In this document: piece after piece, positions 39,123-48,530 of the stretch
How the letters are laid out: each line of letters opens with the position of its first letter
How positions within the stretch are numbered: the first letter of the stretch is position 1
Translations under genes and position numbers: made by a program
The notes under the pieces: model-generated
The model's database searches: none
Told to the model about the DNA's origin: nothing
The model's input: only the letters and a program-made list of their open reading frames with translations
Assembly: GCA_016432505.1 (NCBI GenBank)
Contig: CP066692.1
Coordinates: 1 to 64,000 of the forward strand
Length of the DNA stretch: 64,000 bases
Direction of reading: 5' to 3'
Origin: Azosocius agrarius
GTDB lineage: Bacteria; Pseudomonadota; Gammaproteobacteria; UBA6186; Azoamicaceae

Positions 39123-40616
39123 TTATTTAAAAGTTGAAGATAAATTTATTATGTATTGTATCAATAATTTTGTTGGTCGTCCTGTTGCTTCTTCTATTTC
39201 GTTATTTTTAATTGTACTAGTTCCTGCTATGTCTAGATGTGCCCAAGGAGTATTTGTTGTAAAATTTGATAAAAAACATGCTGCTGTAATACTTTGTCCT
39301 GTTTCATCTCCTACATTTGATAAATCTGCTAATGTATTTTTTAATTTTTCATTATATTTTTTTGATAATGGCATTTTCCAACAAATATCGTCTATCATTT
39401 TTCCAGCTATTAATAAATCATTTGATAATTTTGAATTGTTAGTGTATAGTGCATTATAATTTTTACCTAATGCTGTAATTGTTGCTCCAGTTAATGTTGC
39501 AATATCTATTATAATCATTGGATTATATTTTTGACTGTAAGTTAATGCATCGCATAATATTAAACGGCCTTCGGCATTGGTATTTAATATTTCTATTGTT
39601 TTTCCAGACATACTTTTTATTATATCATTTGGTTTTATTGATTTACCATTTATCATATTTTCTACAGATGGTATAATTCCTATAATATTTATTTTTATTT
39701 TTAATTCTAATATGAATATAAAAACACCTAAAATGGAACTTGCTCCACACATATCATATTTCATTCCAAGCATAGATTTATAAGATTTTAAACACATTCC
39801 TCCTGAATCAAATGTTACGCCTTTTCCTATTAATATTAGTGGTTTTTGATTACTATTGTTAATGTATTTTAAAATGATAATTTTTGGATTTTCTGAACTA
39901 CCTTTTGAAATGGATAAAATGAAATTCATATTAGATTTTTTTATTTCTTTTTTATTTATTATTGTCACTGATAAATTTTTATATATTTTAGATAAGTTGT
40001 ATACTTCGTTTGCTAAGTAAGTAGGTGTACAAATATTTGGAGGAGTGTTAGCTAAATCTTTTGCATATTTTATACTTTTTGATATAATTATCCCATATTT
40101 TATGGATTTTTGTATATTGCTTATTTCATGTTTTGTAGAATAAATCATTATATTTTTTAAAACAGTTTCATTATTGTTATTTGTTTTATATTTATTAAAC
40201 TTGTATAAAATATCATTTATGTTTATTATTAAGTGTTTTGTGTTATAAAATATATTTTGATTTTTTATGTTACAGTCATTATTTATTAAGTATAAAATAT
40301 TTTTAGATTGTGTTGTTTTAATAATTTTAATACTATTGAAAATAATTTTTTTATAATCTGATTTTGATAAATTATTTTTATTTCCACAATTAATTAATAT
40401 TATTTTTTTACTATTTATATTAGGTACATTATATAAAATTAATGAATTTAAATTTTCATTGTTATTTAAATTTTTAATAGTATTTGATATATAATTATTG
40501 CTTATTATATCTAAAATTTTTGTTAAATGTGATAATTCATTATTGTTAAATATAGCCGTAACAATGCAAGAAGCATTTTGTTTTTCTAGTGGTCCTGTAA
40601 TTATATTAAATTTCAT
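39123..40616 (-). CDS. pepA: Leucyl aminopeptidase PepA with altered metal ligand
   Basis: A 497-residue M17 aminopeptidase. The catalytic Lys and a metal Asp are seen in GKGVTFDSGG and MKYDMCGAS. The signature NTDAEGRL reads NTNAEGRL: the Asp that binds metal (Asp352 in E. coli numbering) is Asn347 here, from an AAT codon at 39576-39578. The other ligands look intact. The true start is the ATG at 40616 (MKFNIITGP); an upstream in-frame start would run into the tmRNA gene. It may still work with weaker metal binding, or serve only as a DNA-binding protein as PepA does in Xer recombination. Confidence 0.93.
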   Translation of the reverse strand: MKFNIITGPLEKQNASCIVTAIFNNNELSHLTKILDIISNNYISNTIKNLNNNENLNSLILYNVPNINSKKIILINCGNKNNLSKSDYKKIIFNSIKIIKTTQSKNILYLINNDCNIKNQNIFYNTKHLIININDILYKFNKYKTNNNNETVLKNIMIYSTKHEISNIQKSIKYGIIISKSIKYAKDLANTPPNICTPTYLANEVYNLSKIYKNLSVTIINKKEIKKSNMNFILSISKGSSENPKIIILKYINNSNQKPLILIGKGVTFDSGGMCLKSYKSMLGMKYDMCGASSILGVFIFILELKIKINIIGIIPSVENMINGKSIKPNDIIKSMSGKTIEILNTNAEGRLILCDALTYSQKYNPMIIIDIATLTGATITALGKNYNALYTNNSKLSNDLLIAGKMIDDICWKMPLSKKYNEKLKNTLADLSNVGDETGQSITAACFLSNFTTNTPWAHLDIAGTSTIKNNEIEEATGRPTKLLIQYIINLSSTFK

Positions 40617-40645
40617 TTTATTACTTATATAAAAAATATATACTA

Positions 40646-41002
40646 TGGAGGTGGTGGGATTTGAACCCACGTCCATAAATTTTCAATTATTATTTCTACA
40701 TGTTTATCCTATAAAATTTTAATATATGACATTATATAGGCATATGTAATATATTTTAGTTTATTATATTTAGCAAATTTTTTATAAACTATTAAAATTT
40801 GTTATCTTATTGTTTTCAATCTCTTGTTTACTAATAAATAAAAATAAGCGTTTATTACCAAGAGAGCATTAACTAAGCTGCTAATGCGTAATTGTTTTTA
40901 TTGGCATTTATAATGCCTATGACTAAAGTTTACGAGTTTTAAGTCATAATACTCGACATGCATTTTTAATCTCATTATTTATGTCGATTCCATAACACCC
41001 CC
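40646..41002 (-). ncRNA. ssrA: Transfer-messenger RNA (tmRNA)
   Basis: A 357-nt one-piece tmRNA. The 5' end GGGGGTG pairs with CACCTCC at the 3' end, with T-arm GGGTTCAAATCCC and discriminator A at 40646. The reading frame encodes the tag ANKNNYALAA followed by TAG, close to the E. coli tag ANDENYALAA. It rescues stalled ribosomes with SmpB, whose gene lies 49 bases upstream on the same strand. CCA is not encoded. Confidence 0.96.
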
Positions 41003-41011
41003 TATTTCCTA

Positions 41012-41041
41012 ATTATAACATATATAATTTAATTAATACAA
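41012..41041 (-). promoter_or_regulatory. Likely promoter of the tmRNA gene
   Basis: On the minus strand, TTGTAT (41041-41036) and a perfect TATAAT (41017-41012) are separated by 18 bases. Transcription would begin a few bases before the mature 5' end of tmRNA at 41002. This allows tmRNA to be made independently of smpB. Confidence 0.55.
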
Positions 41042-41051
41042 TTTAATTTTG

Positions 41052-41486
41052 TTAGAAATAATCTTTTTTTAATTCTTTTTCTTTTATATCTTTTTTTTTA
41101 TCATATAATTTTTTCCCTAAAGCAATTGCTATTTCAATTTTTATTAAATTATTTTTCCAATATATTTTTGTAGGTATTACACTATAACCTTTTTTCATAA
41201 TATAAGTTTTAATGTAAATTATTTCCTTTTTGTTTAATAATAATTCTTTATTTCTTTTTATTTCTATATTTACGTGTGTGCAGTTAGAAGTTAGTGGTGT
41301 AATATTAAATTCTATGATGTATAATTTATTATTTATTATTTTTATGTAACTGTCTAAAATATGAATTTTTTTATTTCTTATGCTTTTTACTTCCCAGCCT
41401 TTTAAAATAATTCCTGCTTCATATTTTTTTTCTAAATAATAATTAAATTGTGCCTTTTTATTTGTTATAATTATGTTTTCTTTCAT
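41052..41486 (-). CDS. smpB: SsrA-binding protein SmpB
   Basis: A 144-residue OB-fold protein that carries tmRNA to stalled ribosomes. Family motifs NKKAQFNYYLEKKYEAGIILKGWEVKSIR and the C-terminal ALGKKLYDKKKDIKEKE tail, which acts in the decoding centre, are intact. It lies directly upstream of ssrA on the same strand, so the whole rescue system is in one place. Confidence 0.96.
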   Translation of the reverse strand: MKENIIITNKKAQFNYYLEKKYEAGIILKGWEVKSIRNKKIHILDSYIKIINNKLYIIEFNITPLTSNCTHVNIEIKRNKELLLNKKEIIYIKTYIMKKGYSVIPTKIYWKNNLIKIEIAIALGKKLYDKKKDIKEKELKKDYF

Positions 41487-41697
41487 ATTTTTTTTATAAT
41501 TATTACTCTTAATTTATTATATAATAAATTTTTGTTATATAATTATTTTGTATATATGAATTTTGTATATAATATAATATTAATTATTTGTAGTTTATAT
41601 AAATTAATGAACATTTTTTTATTTAAATATGTATAGATAATTATTTGTATTATTTTAATAATATTTTTATTTAGTAATTAAAAAGGTGATATGTTAT

Positions 41698-41967
41698 ATG
41701 AAATTAACAAAAGTAGAAAAACAATGTCTTATTAATGAATATAAAGCTCATGACAAAGATACTGGGTCTTCATCTGTTCAAATATCTTTATTGTCAGCGA
41801 ATATAAATTATCTTATTGAACATTTGAAAGTACATAAAAAAGATAAACATTCTAGAAGAGGTTTAATAGGTCTTGTTAATAAACGTAGAAAATTGTTGAA
41901 TTATTTAAAAATTAATTGTTGTGATAAATATTTAGATTTAATTAAAAGATTAGGTATTCGTAAGTAA
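41698..41967 (+). CDS. rpsO: 30S ribosomal protein S15
   Basis: An 89-residue S15 of exact family length. Conserved parts: HDKDTGSSSVQISLLSANI, HLKVHKKDKHSRRGL and RRKLLNYLK. The ATG at 41698 is chosen because AAGGTGAT at 41683-41690 gives an ideal ribosome binding site; a GTG further upstream overlaps that site. It is followed by pnp after 20 bases, as in nearly all bacteria. Confidence 0.97.
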   Translation: MKLTKVEKQCLINEYKAHDKDTGSSSVQISLLSANINYLIEHLKVHKKDKHSRRGLIGLVNKRRKLLNYLKINCCDKYLDLIKRLGIRK

Positions 41968-41987
41968 TTTATAATGAGGGTTAAATT

Positions 41988-44081
41988 TTGACTGTTATAA
42001 AAAAAAAAATAAAGTTTGGGGATGAATATATATATGTAGAAACAGGGTTTATTGCAAAACAATCGACCAGTTCTGTAGTAGTAGAAATGAATGGAACTAA
42101 ACTTTTGGTTACTGTTGTTTCATTAGTAAATGTTGATAATAAAAACTATTTACCATTAAGAGTGGATTATCAGGAACGTTTTTATGCTTGTGGAAAAATT
42201 CCAGGTAGTTTTTTTAAAAGAGAGGGGCGTCCTACAGAAAGGGAAGTTTTGATATCTCGTTTGATAGATAGACCATTACGTCCTTTGTTTTATGATTTTA
42301 ATAAATTTGAAATTCAAATAATTGTAACTGTTTTTTCCATTAATCCAGAAGTTGATCCTGATATATTATCAATAATAGGGGTTTCTTGTGCTTTGTCTAT
42401 TTCAAATGTTTTTTTTAAGGAACCTATAGCAGCTGTTAGAGTTGGGTATAATTCGGAAGGCTTTTTCATTAACACAAAAGTTAATGAACTTAATGAATCA
42501 AAGTTGAATCTAGTTGTTGCTGGCACTAATGAATCTATATTAATGGTTGAATCATCAGCAAAAGAATTAACTGATGATATAATGGTAAAATCTATATTTT
42601 TTGGTCATAAAAAAATTAAATCTATTATAGAATTTATTAATGATTTTTCTTTTAGTGTAAAAAAAAATGATTGTTTGTATGAACAAAAAAAAGTTAATGA
42701 GTGTTTGTATGATTGGTTGTATAATAAGTATAATTCACAAATTATTGATATATATAATATACAAGATAAATTAGTTAAAAAATCTTTATTAAATAAATTG
42801 TATGAGAAAATTAATTTAGAATTAGTAATTGAAATGGATAAGGAAAGTTATAAATTTGAAAAAGATATAGTCATATCTGATATAATATTTATTATTGAAA
42901 AAGTTGAACGTAATGTCGTAAGAAATCATATAATAAATACTGGCAAAAGATTAGATAATAGAGATTTTAATGAAATTAGATTTATTGAAGTTTATTTGAA
43001 TTATTTATCTCGTGCTCATGGATCAGCTGTTTTTATTAGGGGTGAAACTCAAGTTATTGTTTCTGTGACTTTAGGTACTAAACGAGATGCACAAATTATA
43101 GATACTCCTTTTTTAAGACAAAAAGATGAATTTATATTTCATTATAATTTCAATTCATATTGTGTTGGAGAAATAGGAATCATAGGAAGTCCAAAGCGTA
43201 GAGAAATTGGGCATGGAAATTTAGCTAAAAGAGCAATACAAGCAGTTTTTACAGAAAATGATTTTCCATATGTTATAAGAGTTGTTTCAGAAGTTACGGA
43301 GTCTAATGGGTCTAGTTCTATGGCTTCTATATGTGGAGCGAGTTTGGCTTTAATGGATGCTGGGGTGAACATTAAAAATCATATTGCTGGAATCGCTATG
43401 GGATTAATAAAAGAGTCAGATAAATATGTTATTTTATCTGATATTAGTGGAGAAGAAGACCATTATGGTGATATGGATTTTAAAGTAGCTGGTACTAAAA
43501 TTGGTATAACTGCTTTACAAATGGATGTAAAAGTTTCTTGTATAAATGAAAATATTATGTCTAATGCTTTTAAACAAGCTGTGGAAGGATATAATTACAT
43601 TTTATCAATAATGGATAAATTTATACATGAATCAAAAAAAGAAGTATCTAAATTTGCTCCTAAAATTAAAGATTTTAAAATAAGCGTTAATAAAATTAAG
43701 GATGTTATAGGTAAAGGTGGTTCTATTATTAAATCTTTAATAGGTGGAACTGATGTAAGTGTTGATATACAAGATAATGGTAATGTACAAATGGTATATT
43801 GTAATACTGAAGATGGAGAAAGGATATATAAAGAAATAAAAAGATTATCTATGGATTTAGAAATTGGAAAAATGTATAAAGGAAAAGTTGTTAGAATAAC
43901 AGAATTTGGCGCATTTATTAATCTTGTTCCTGGGAAAGATGGATTAGTTCATATTTCTCAAATTGTTAATTATAAATTGAATAATGTAAGAGATATTTTG
44001 TCTGAAGGACAAGAGGTGGATGTAAAATTAATTGACATTGATAAGCAAGGAAAAATAAGATTAAGTATGAAAAATGTTTAA
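41988..44081 (+). CDS. pnp: Polyribonucleotide nucleotidyltransferase (PNPase)
   Basis: A 697-residue 3'-5' exoribonuclease. Two RNase PH domains are followed by a KH domain (KDVIGKGGSIIKSL, about residue 570) and an S1 domain (MYKGKVVRITEFGAFINLVPGKDGLVHISQI) at the end. The active-site stretch in the second PH domain (SDISGEEDHYGDMDFKVAG) is intact. The start is TTG at 41988 with GAGGG seven bases upstream. It degrades mRNA and helps tRNA processing. Length is near E. coli PNPase (711). Confidence 0.97.
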   Translation: MTVIKKKIKFGDEYIYVETGFIAKQSTSSVVVEMNGTKLLVTVVSLVNVDNKNYLPLRVDYQERFYACGKIPGSFFKREGRPTEREVLISRLIDRPLRPLFYDFNKFEIQIIVTVFSINPEVDPDILSIIGVSCALSISNVFFKEPIAAVRVGYNSEGFFINTKVNELNESKLNLVVAGTNESILMVESSAKELTDDIMVKSIFFGHKKIKSIIEFINDFSFSVKKNDCLYEQKKVNECLYDWLYNKYNSQIIDIYNIQDKLVKKSLLNKLYEKINLELVIEMDKESYKFEKDIVISDIIFIIEKVERNVVRNHIINTGKRLDNRDFNEIRFIEVYLNYLSRAHGSAVFIRGETQVIVSVTLGTKRDAQIIDTPFLRQKDEFIFHYNFNSYCVGEIGIIGSPKRREIGHGNLAKRAIQAVFTENDFPYVIRVVSEVTESNGSSSMASICGASLALMDAGVNIKNHIAGIAMGLIKESDKYVILSDISGEEDHYGDMDFKVAGTKIGITALQMDVKVSCINENIMSNAFKQAVEGYNYILSIMDKFIHESKKEVSKFAPKIKDFKISVNKIKDVIGKGGSIIKSLIGGTDVSVDIQDNGNVQMVYCNTEDGERIYKEIKRLSMDLEIGKMYKGKVVRITEFGAFINLVPGKDGLVHISQIVNYKLNNVRDILSEGQEVDVKLIDIDKQGKIRLSMKNV

Positions 44082-44095
44082 TATAAAATATAGCC

Positions 44096-44686
44096 TTATT
44101 TTTCATTAATTTTATTAATTATATGACAAAAAATTAATGTTGTAATTTTAGCATCATATATTGCAGAGTGATTTTTTTTATTATTAAAATTTATTCCTAT
44201 ATGCTTAGCAAGTTTTGACAATGTTGATTGTTTGTAAAATATATTTCCTAATGTTGCAGTGTCTATTGTTGTAAATTGATGGTAATAATTGGTGGTTTTT
44301 TTAGTTCTATACATTAAATTATTTAAAAAAATTAAATCAAACCAACAATTATGTCCAACCAATACACATTTTTTAGTTTTTGATTCATTTATTGTATTTT
44401 TCATAAATTCTAATATATATATTGAAGCTTCTTTTTCTGATATTGCAAATCTTATTTTTTTAAATATATCTATTTTGTTACATAATAATGATTTATTATT
44501 TATTTGTGAATAGTTAAATGGAATTACATGTAAATGTAAAATTTTATTAGGTGTAATATGTCCGTTTTTATTATAATTTACGTTTATTAAAGCTATTTCT
44601 AATATTGTATTCCTTTCAGTATTAAGACCACTTGTTTCTATATCTATAATTATTGGACATATTTTTTTTAATTTATTAAACATCAT
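44096..44686 (-). CDS. rnt: Ribonuclease T
   Basis: A 196-residue DEDDh exonuclease that trims 3' ends of tRNA and 5S and 23S rRNA. The acidic motifs are visible: IIIDIETSG (ExoI), VLVGHNCWFD (ExoII) and NHSAIYDA with its His (ExoIII). I chose the ATG at 44686 as family-like (MMFNKLKK); an in-frame TTG at 44701 is the alternative. It follows hpf by about 30 bases, and converges on pnp with a 14-base gap. RNase T is largely confined to gammaproteobacteria, which supports the assignment of the genome. Confidence 0.9.
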   Translation of the reverse strand: MMFNKLKKICPIIIDIETSGLNTERNTILEIALINVNYNKNGHITPNKILHLHVIPFNYSQINNKSLLCNKIDIFKKIRFAISEKEASIYILEFMKNTINESKTKKCVLVGHNCWFDLIFLNNLMYRTKKTTNYYHQFTTIDTATLGNIFYKQSTLSKLAKHIGINFNNKKNHSAIYDAKITTLIFCHIINKINEK

Positions 44687-44716
44687 TATATTTATTGACA
44701 ATAAATTAATTTTCTA

Positions 44717-45019
44717 TTATAAAGTTGAGTGTTGATTTTTTTCCTTAAATTTTATTATTTGTTTATCTAATTTTGATATTAGCATATCTATTGAAGAATA
44801 CATATTTTCGCTTATAGAATTGGCTGTTATTTTATTTTTATTTCCTAATATATGTAATTCTGCTTCTGCTTTATGTTGATATTTATTTTCTATTTTCAAA
44901 ATTACATTAAATTTTTTAATATGATTATAATGTTTTTCTAATCGTGTTATTTTATTTTTTAAATATTCTTTCAAAGAATTATTATCAGAATTTACAGATA
45001 TTTTTATATTTACATTCAT
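44717..45019 (-). CDS. hpf: Ribosome hibernation-promoting factor
   Basis: A 100-residue short HPF/YfiA protein with the beta-alpha-beta-beta-beta-alpha pattern: LKEYLKNKITRLEKHYNHIKKFNVILKIEN, then ENMYSSIDMLISKLDKQIIKFKEK. It inactivates ribosomes by blocking the tRNA channel when growth slows. Length is typical (95-113). It is between mutS and rnt on one strand. Confidence 0.92.
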   Translation of the reverse strand: MNVNIKISVNSDNNSLKEYLKNKITRLEKHYNHIKKFNVILKIENKYQHKAEAELHILGNKNKITANSISENMYSSIDMLISKLDKQIIKFKEKNQHSTL

Positions 45020-45035
45020 AAATAAACCCCTTATA

Positions 45036-47420
45036 TTAAAACAATTTTAGTTGTGATTCAAAATCTTTTTGTTTTTTATATGCAAGCTCTATAACTTCTT
45101 TTGAAACACCAGCAATATTTGCTACTTCTATTCCGAAACTTTTTTTTGATTCTCCATCTTTCATTTTATATAAAAATTTAATTTCATTATTATATTCTAT
45201 AACATCACAGTATATATTTTTTATTGTTTTTGAAATATTTTTTAATTTATGTAATTCATAATAATGAGTTGTTAATAAAGTAAATGCTTTTATTTTATTT
45301 AAGTATAGTGTAATTGCCCATGCTAATGGAAGTCCATCTAATATACTAGTTCCTCTTCCTATTTCATCTAATAGGACTAAACTATTATTAGTTGCTTTTT
45401 TTAAAATATTTGCTGTTTCTATCATTTCTATCATAAAAGTAGAATATCCTCTTGTTAAATTATCTCCTGCTCCCATTCTAGTTAATATTTGGTCTATTGT
45501 GCTTATTGTTGCTTCTTTTGCAGGAACATAACATCCTATATGAGCTAATATTATTGTGATTGCAATTTGTCTTAAATAAGTTGATTTACCGCCCATATTG
45601 GGCCCTGTTACTATATATGTTAAATTTTTAGAATCTAATTTTACATCGTTTGTTATAAATGTTTTATTGTTATTTTCTATGAGAGGATGTCTACTTTCTA
45701 TAAGTGTTATTTCTTTTTTTTTAGTTAATTTTGGATTAACCCATTGTAATGTGTCTGCTCTTTCCGAAAAATTGCATAATATATCCAGTTGAGCTACAGC
45801 TTTAGCTGTTTCTTTTATTTCATTAGTATATTTTTTTATTATTGTTATTACTGAAAGGTAAATACTTTTTTCTAATTTTTTAATTTCCTCTTTATGTTTT
45901 GTTATGTTGTATTCTATTAATTTTAATTCTTCTGTGTAATATTTTTTTGAATTTTTTAAAGATTGTATATCTATATAATTGCTTGGTAAATCTCTACAAT
46001 GAGATTTAGTTATTTCTATATAATATCCATTTATATTATTGTATTTTATTTTTAAATTTTTATTTTTTGTTGCCTTTTGTTCTTTCATTTGTAATAAATG
46101 TATATTATGTTCTAAAATTTTTGTGAGTTGTTTTAATTTATCTAAATTTTTATTAAACCCTGGGTTTATTATTAAATCTTCAGATGGTTTTAATATATAA
46201 TCATCATTTATAGTAATTTTTATTAAATATGTTATTTTAGAATAATTTTTTATATCTTTTTTTAATATTGATAATAAAGGTGAATTATTTATATTTGATA
46301 TATGATTTATTATATATGGTAAATTTAATAAAGTATTTTTTAGTGAAATGAGATCTTTTGGATATGCTTTTTCTAAATTAATTTTAGATATTATTTTTTC
46401 CATATCATTTATATTTTTTAAATAATCTTGTAATTCTAAATAATTTTGATTTTTTTTTAATATTTCTACTAATTTTAATCTGTTATTTATTGTTTTATGA
46501 CATTTTATTGGTTGTGATAACCAATTTTTTAACATTCTAGAACCCATAGGCGTTTTAGTTTTGTTTATTATATTGTATAAAGTGTTTTCTTTTTCATTAT
46601 CTTTATTTACAAAAATTTCTAAATGTTTTAATGTATTTGGCCCGAAAATTATGTGATTTTTATTATTTATAAAATTTAAATGTTTGATATGATTTAATTT
46701 ACAATTTTGTGTTTTTAATGCATAATTATATACTATTGCTGCAGATATTATTATTTCTTTATTTTCTTTGTGTTGTATTATTTCATAGTTATTTTCTATA
46801 TTTGTTGTTAAAAGTTTATATGCTTGAGAATAATTTAAATTACTAATTATTTTATTAATAAAAAATTTATTAGATATATCATGTAAATTAATATCTTGTG
46901 TTATTATTATCTCTGATGGATTTATTTCGTCTATTTTTGAGACTAATTCTAAATTTGTGTTTACATCTGTAATGTAAAATTCTCCTAATGATATATTAAT
47001 TGATGCTAAGTAATATTTTTCTTTATCATTGTATATGTAAGTTGTTGTATTGCTTTCATTTTCTTCTTGATATTCTTCTTCTATAAGTGTCCCAGGGGTT
47101 AATATTTTTTTTACTGTTCTTTTTATTAAATTATTTTCTTTATTTTCTTGATTTTCTTGTTCAACAATAACTATTGTTTGTTTATTTTTTAGTAATTTTT
47201 TAATATAAAATGTTGCTGCGTGATATGGAATTCCTGCCATTGGTATATCTTCATTTTTAGATGATTTTTTTTTTGTTAGTACTATTTGCAAAATATTTGA
47301 CGCGATTTTTGCATCGTGGTAGAATAACTCATAAAAATCTCCTACTCTGAATAGGATTAATTCTTTTTCATAATTTTTCTTTATGGAGGCGTATTGTTTC
47401 ATAATTGGTGTGTGAGGCAT
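45036..47420 (-). CDS. mutS: DNA mismatch repair protein MutS
   Basis: A 794-residue MutS. The mismatch-wedge Phe-x-Glu is in RVGDFYELF (about residue 25-33), and the ATPase has Walker A TGPNMGGKSTYL and Walker B SLVLLDEIGRGTS followed by THYYELHKL. It lacks only the C-terminal tetramer tail of E. coli MutS (853). The start MPHTPIMKQY follows AAGGA. Repair genes are often the first lost in such symbionts, so an intact mutS is notable. It follows tatC by 11 bases in one operon. Confidence 0.97.
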   Translation of the reverse strand: MPHTPIMKQYASIKKNYEKELILFRVGDFYELFYHDAKIASNILQIVLTKKKSSKNEDIPMAGIPYHAATFYIKKLLKNKQTIVIVEQENQENKENNLIKRTVKKILTPGTLIEEEYQEENESNTTTYIYNDKEKYYLASINISLGEFYITDVNTNLELVSKIDEINPSEIIITQDINLHDISNKFFINKIISNLNYSQAYKLLTTNIENNYEIIQHKENKEIIISAAIVYNYALKTQNCKLNHIKHLNFINNKNHIIFGPNTLKHLEIFVNKDNEKENTLYNIINKTKTPMGSRMLKNWLSQPIKCHKTINNRLKLVEILKKNQNYLELQDYLKNINDMEKIISKINLEKAYPKDLISLKNTLLNLPYIINHISNINNSPLLSILKKDIKNYSKITYLIKITINDDYILKPSEDLIINPGFNKNLDKLKQLTKILEHNIHLLQMKEQKATKNKNLKIKYNNINGYYIEITKSHCRDLPSNYIDIQSLKNSKKYYTEELKLIEYNITKHKEEIKKLEKSIYLSVITIIKKYTNEIKETAKAVAQLDILCNFSERADTLQWVNPKLTKKKEITLIESRHPLIENNNKTFITNDVKLDSKNLTYIVTGPNMGGKSTYLRQIAITIILAHIGCYVPAKEATISTIDQILTRMGAGDNLTRGYSTFMIEMIETANILKKATNNSLVLLDEIGRGTSILDGLPLAWAITLYLNKIKAFTLLTTHYYELHKLKNISKTIKNIYCDVIEYNNEIKFLYKMKDGESKKSFGIEVANIAGVSKEVIELAYKKQKDFESQLKLF

Positions 47421-47431
47421 TGATTTATTCC

Positions 47432-48124
47432 TTAAGTTTTTTCATTTTTTGATAATAAAATACCTATTTCGAATAGTATCCAAATTGGTATTGCAAGTAA
47501 AATTTGAGAAATTACATCTGGTGGAGTTAATAACATTCCTAATATAAAAGCCAATATTATAACATATTTTCTTTTATCAGTTAAATCTTTTTTACTTATA
47601 AAATTAAATTTTATTATTAATATTGTTATTATTGGAATTTGAAATGATATTCCTGTTGCTATTGATATTGATATTATAAAATCCAAATAATTTGATATAT
47701 CTGTCATTATTGTAATGCTGTTTGAGATACATGTTGTAAAAAAATTAAGAGCTAAAGGACAAATTATATAGAAAGAAAACAAAAGTCCTATATAAAATAA
47801 TATTATACTGTAAATTATTATGGGAAGAATTTTAGTTTTTTCATTTTTATATAAACCTGGTGAAATAAAATTCCATATATTACTTATAAAGTATGGTATA
47901 CTTATTATTATGCTTATTAAGAATGTTAATTTTAAAGGAATTAAAAATGGTGTAGTTACATGTGTTGCAATTAATGTATTTCCTTCAGGTAATTGTTTTA
48001 TTATAGGTTTAGCTATTAAACTATATAACTCTTGAGAAAAGGAAAACAAAATCAAAAATACACATATAATAAAAATAAAACAGTTAATAATTCTTTTTCT
48101 TAATTCAATAAAATGTAAATTCAT
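47432..48124 (-). CDS. tatC: Sec-independent translocase subunit TatC
   Basis: A 230-residue, six-segment membrane protein that recognises twin-arginine signals. Family marks: MNLHFIELRKRIINC at the N-terminus, FISPGLYKNEK and the late IPIITILIIKFNFISKKDL and LTPPDVISQ motifs. With TatAB it exports folded proteins, here probably NosZ with its copper cofactors. The start overlaps the tatB stop by 4 bases. Confidence 0.95.
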   Translation of the reverse strand: MNLHFIELRKRIINCFIFIICVFLILFSFSQELYSLIAKPIIKQLPEGNTLIATHVTTPFLIPLKLTFLISIIISIPYFISNIWNFISPGLYKNEKTKILPIIIYSIILFYIGLLFSFYIICPLALNFFTTCISNSITIMTDISNYLDFIISISIATGISFQIPIITILIIKFNFISKKDLTDKRKYVIILAFILGMLLTPPDVISQILLAIPIWILFEIGILLSKNEKT

Positions 48125-48333
48125 ATTTTTTCATTTTTTTCGTTATTTACAATTTTTTTTTCATTATTTTTTAAAGATTCAGAAAAATCATTTTGAAGCA
48201 ACTGCTTGTGGTATGTTAAATTATTAATAAATTTCCCAAAAGTATAAAATAATTTATAATAATCGTTTGGATTTAATATTATAATTGTTATTAATAATGT
48301 TAATATTAGTTCCCATATTCCTATTTCAAACAT
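48121..48333 (-). CDS. tatB: Sec-independent translocase subunit TatB
   Basis: A 70-residue short TatB. It begins MFEIGIWELILTLLITIIILN, the TatB-type N-terminal segment with the early Glu, followed by an amphipathic helix. Much of the C-terminal tail of E. coli TatB (171 residues) is missing. Position between tatA and tatC supports the call. The conserved Gly-Pro hinge reads Asn-Pro here. Confidence 0.85.
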   Translation of the reverse strand: MFEIGIWELILTLLITIIILNPNDYYKLFYTFGKFINNLTYHKQLLQNDFSESLKNNEKKIVNNEKNEKI

Positions 48334-48335
48334 AA

Positions 48336-48530
48336 TTATTTCTCTAAAGATTTATCATCATTATTTATTATGGATTTAGATTCTTCATTTGTTTGTAATC
48401 CTTTTCTAAAGCCTTTAAAAGCTTGCCCTAAATCTTCCCCTATGCTTCTCAATTTTTTAGTTCCAAAGATTACAAGTATTATTAAAAAAATTAATAACAG
48501 AGATCCAGGACTTATACCGGCAAAATTCAT
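48336..48530 (-). CDS. tatA: Sec-independent translocase subunit TatA
   Basis: A 64-residue TatA. One membrane segment (PGSLLLIFLIILVI) is followed by the FGTKKLRSIGEDLGQAFKGFRKG amphipathic helix, which is the family signature. It oligomerises to form the transport path. AGGTGAT precedes the ATG at a good distance. First gene of the tatABC-mutS-hpf-rnt run. Confidence 0.95.
   Translation of the reverse strand: MNFAGISPGSLLLIFLIILVIFGTKKLRSIGEDLGQAFKGFRKGLQTNEESKSIINNDDKSLEK

Noticed and set aside
40617..40676. Twenty extra N-terminal residues for PepA
   Set aside because: The extension is read from the 3' end of the tmRNA gene; the ATG at 40616 matches the family start.
41448..41636. A 62-codon hydrophobic frame between smpB and rpsO
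   Set aside because: Low-complexity, partly antisense to smpB, no ribosome binding site and no family resemblance.
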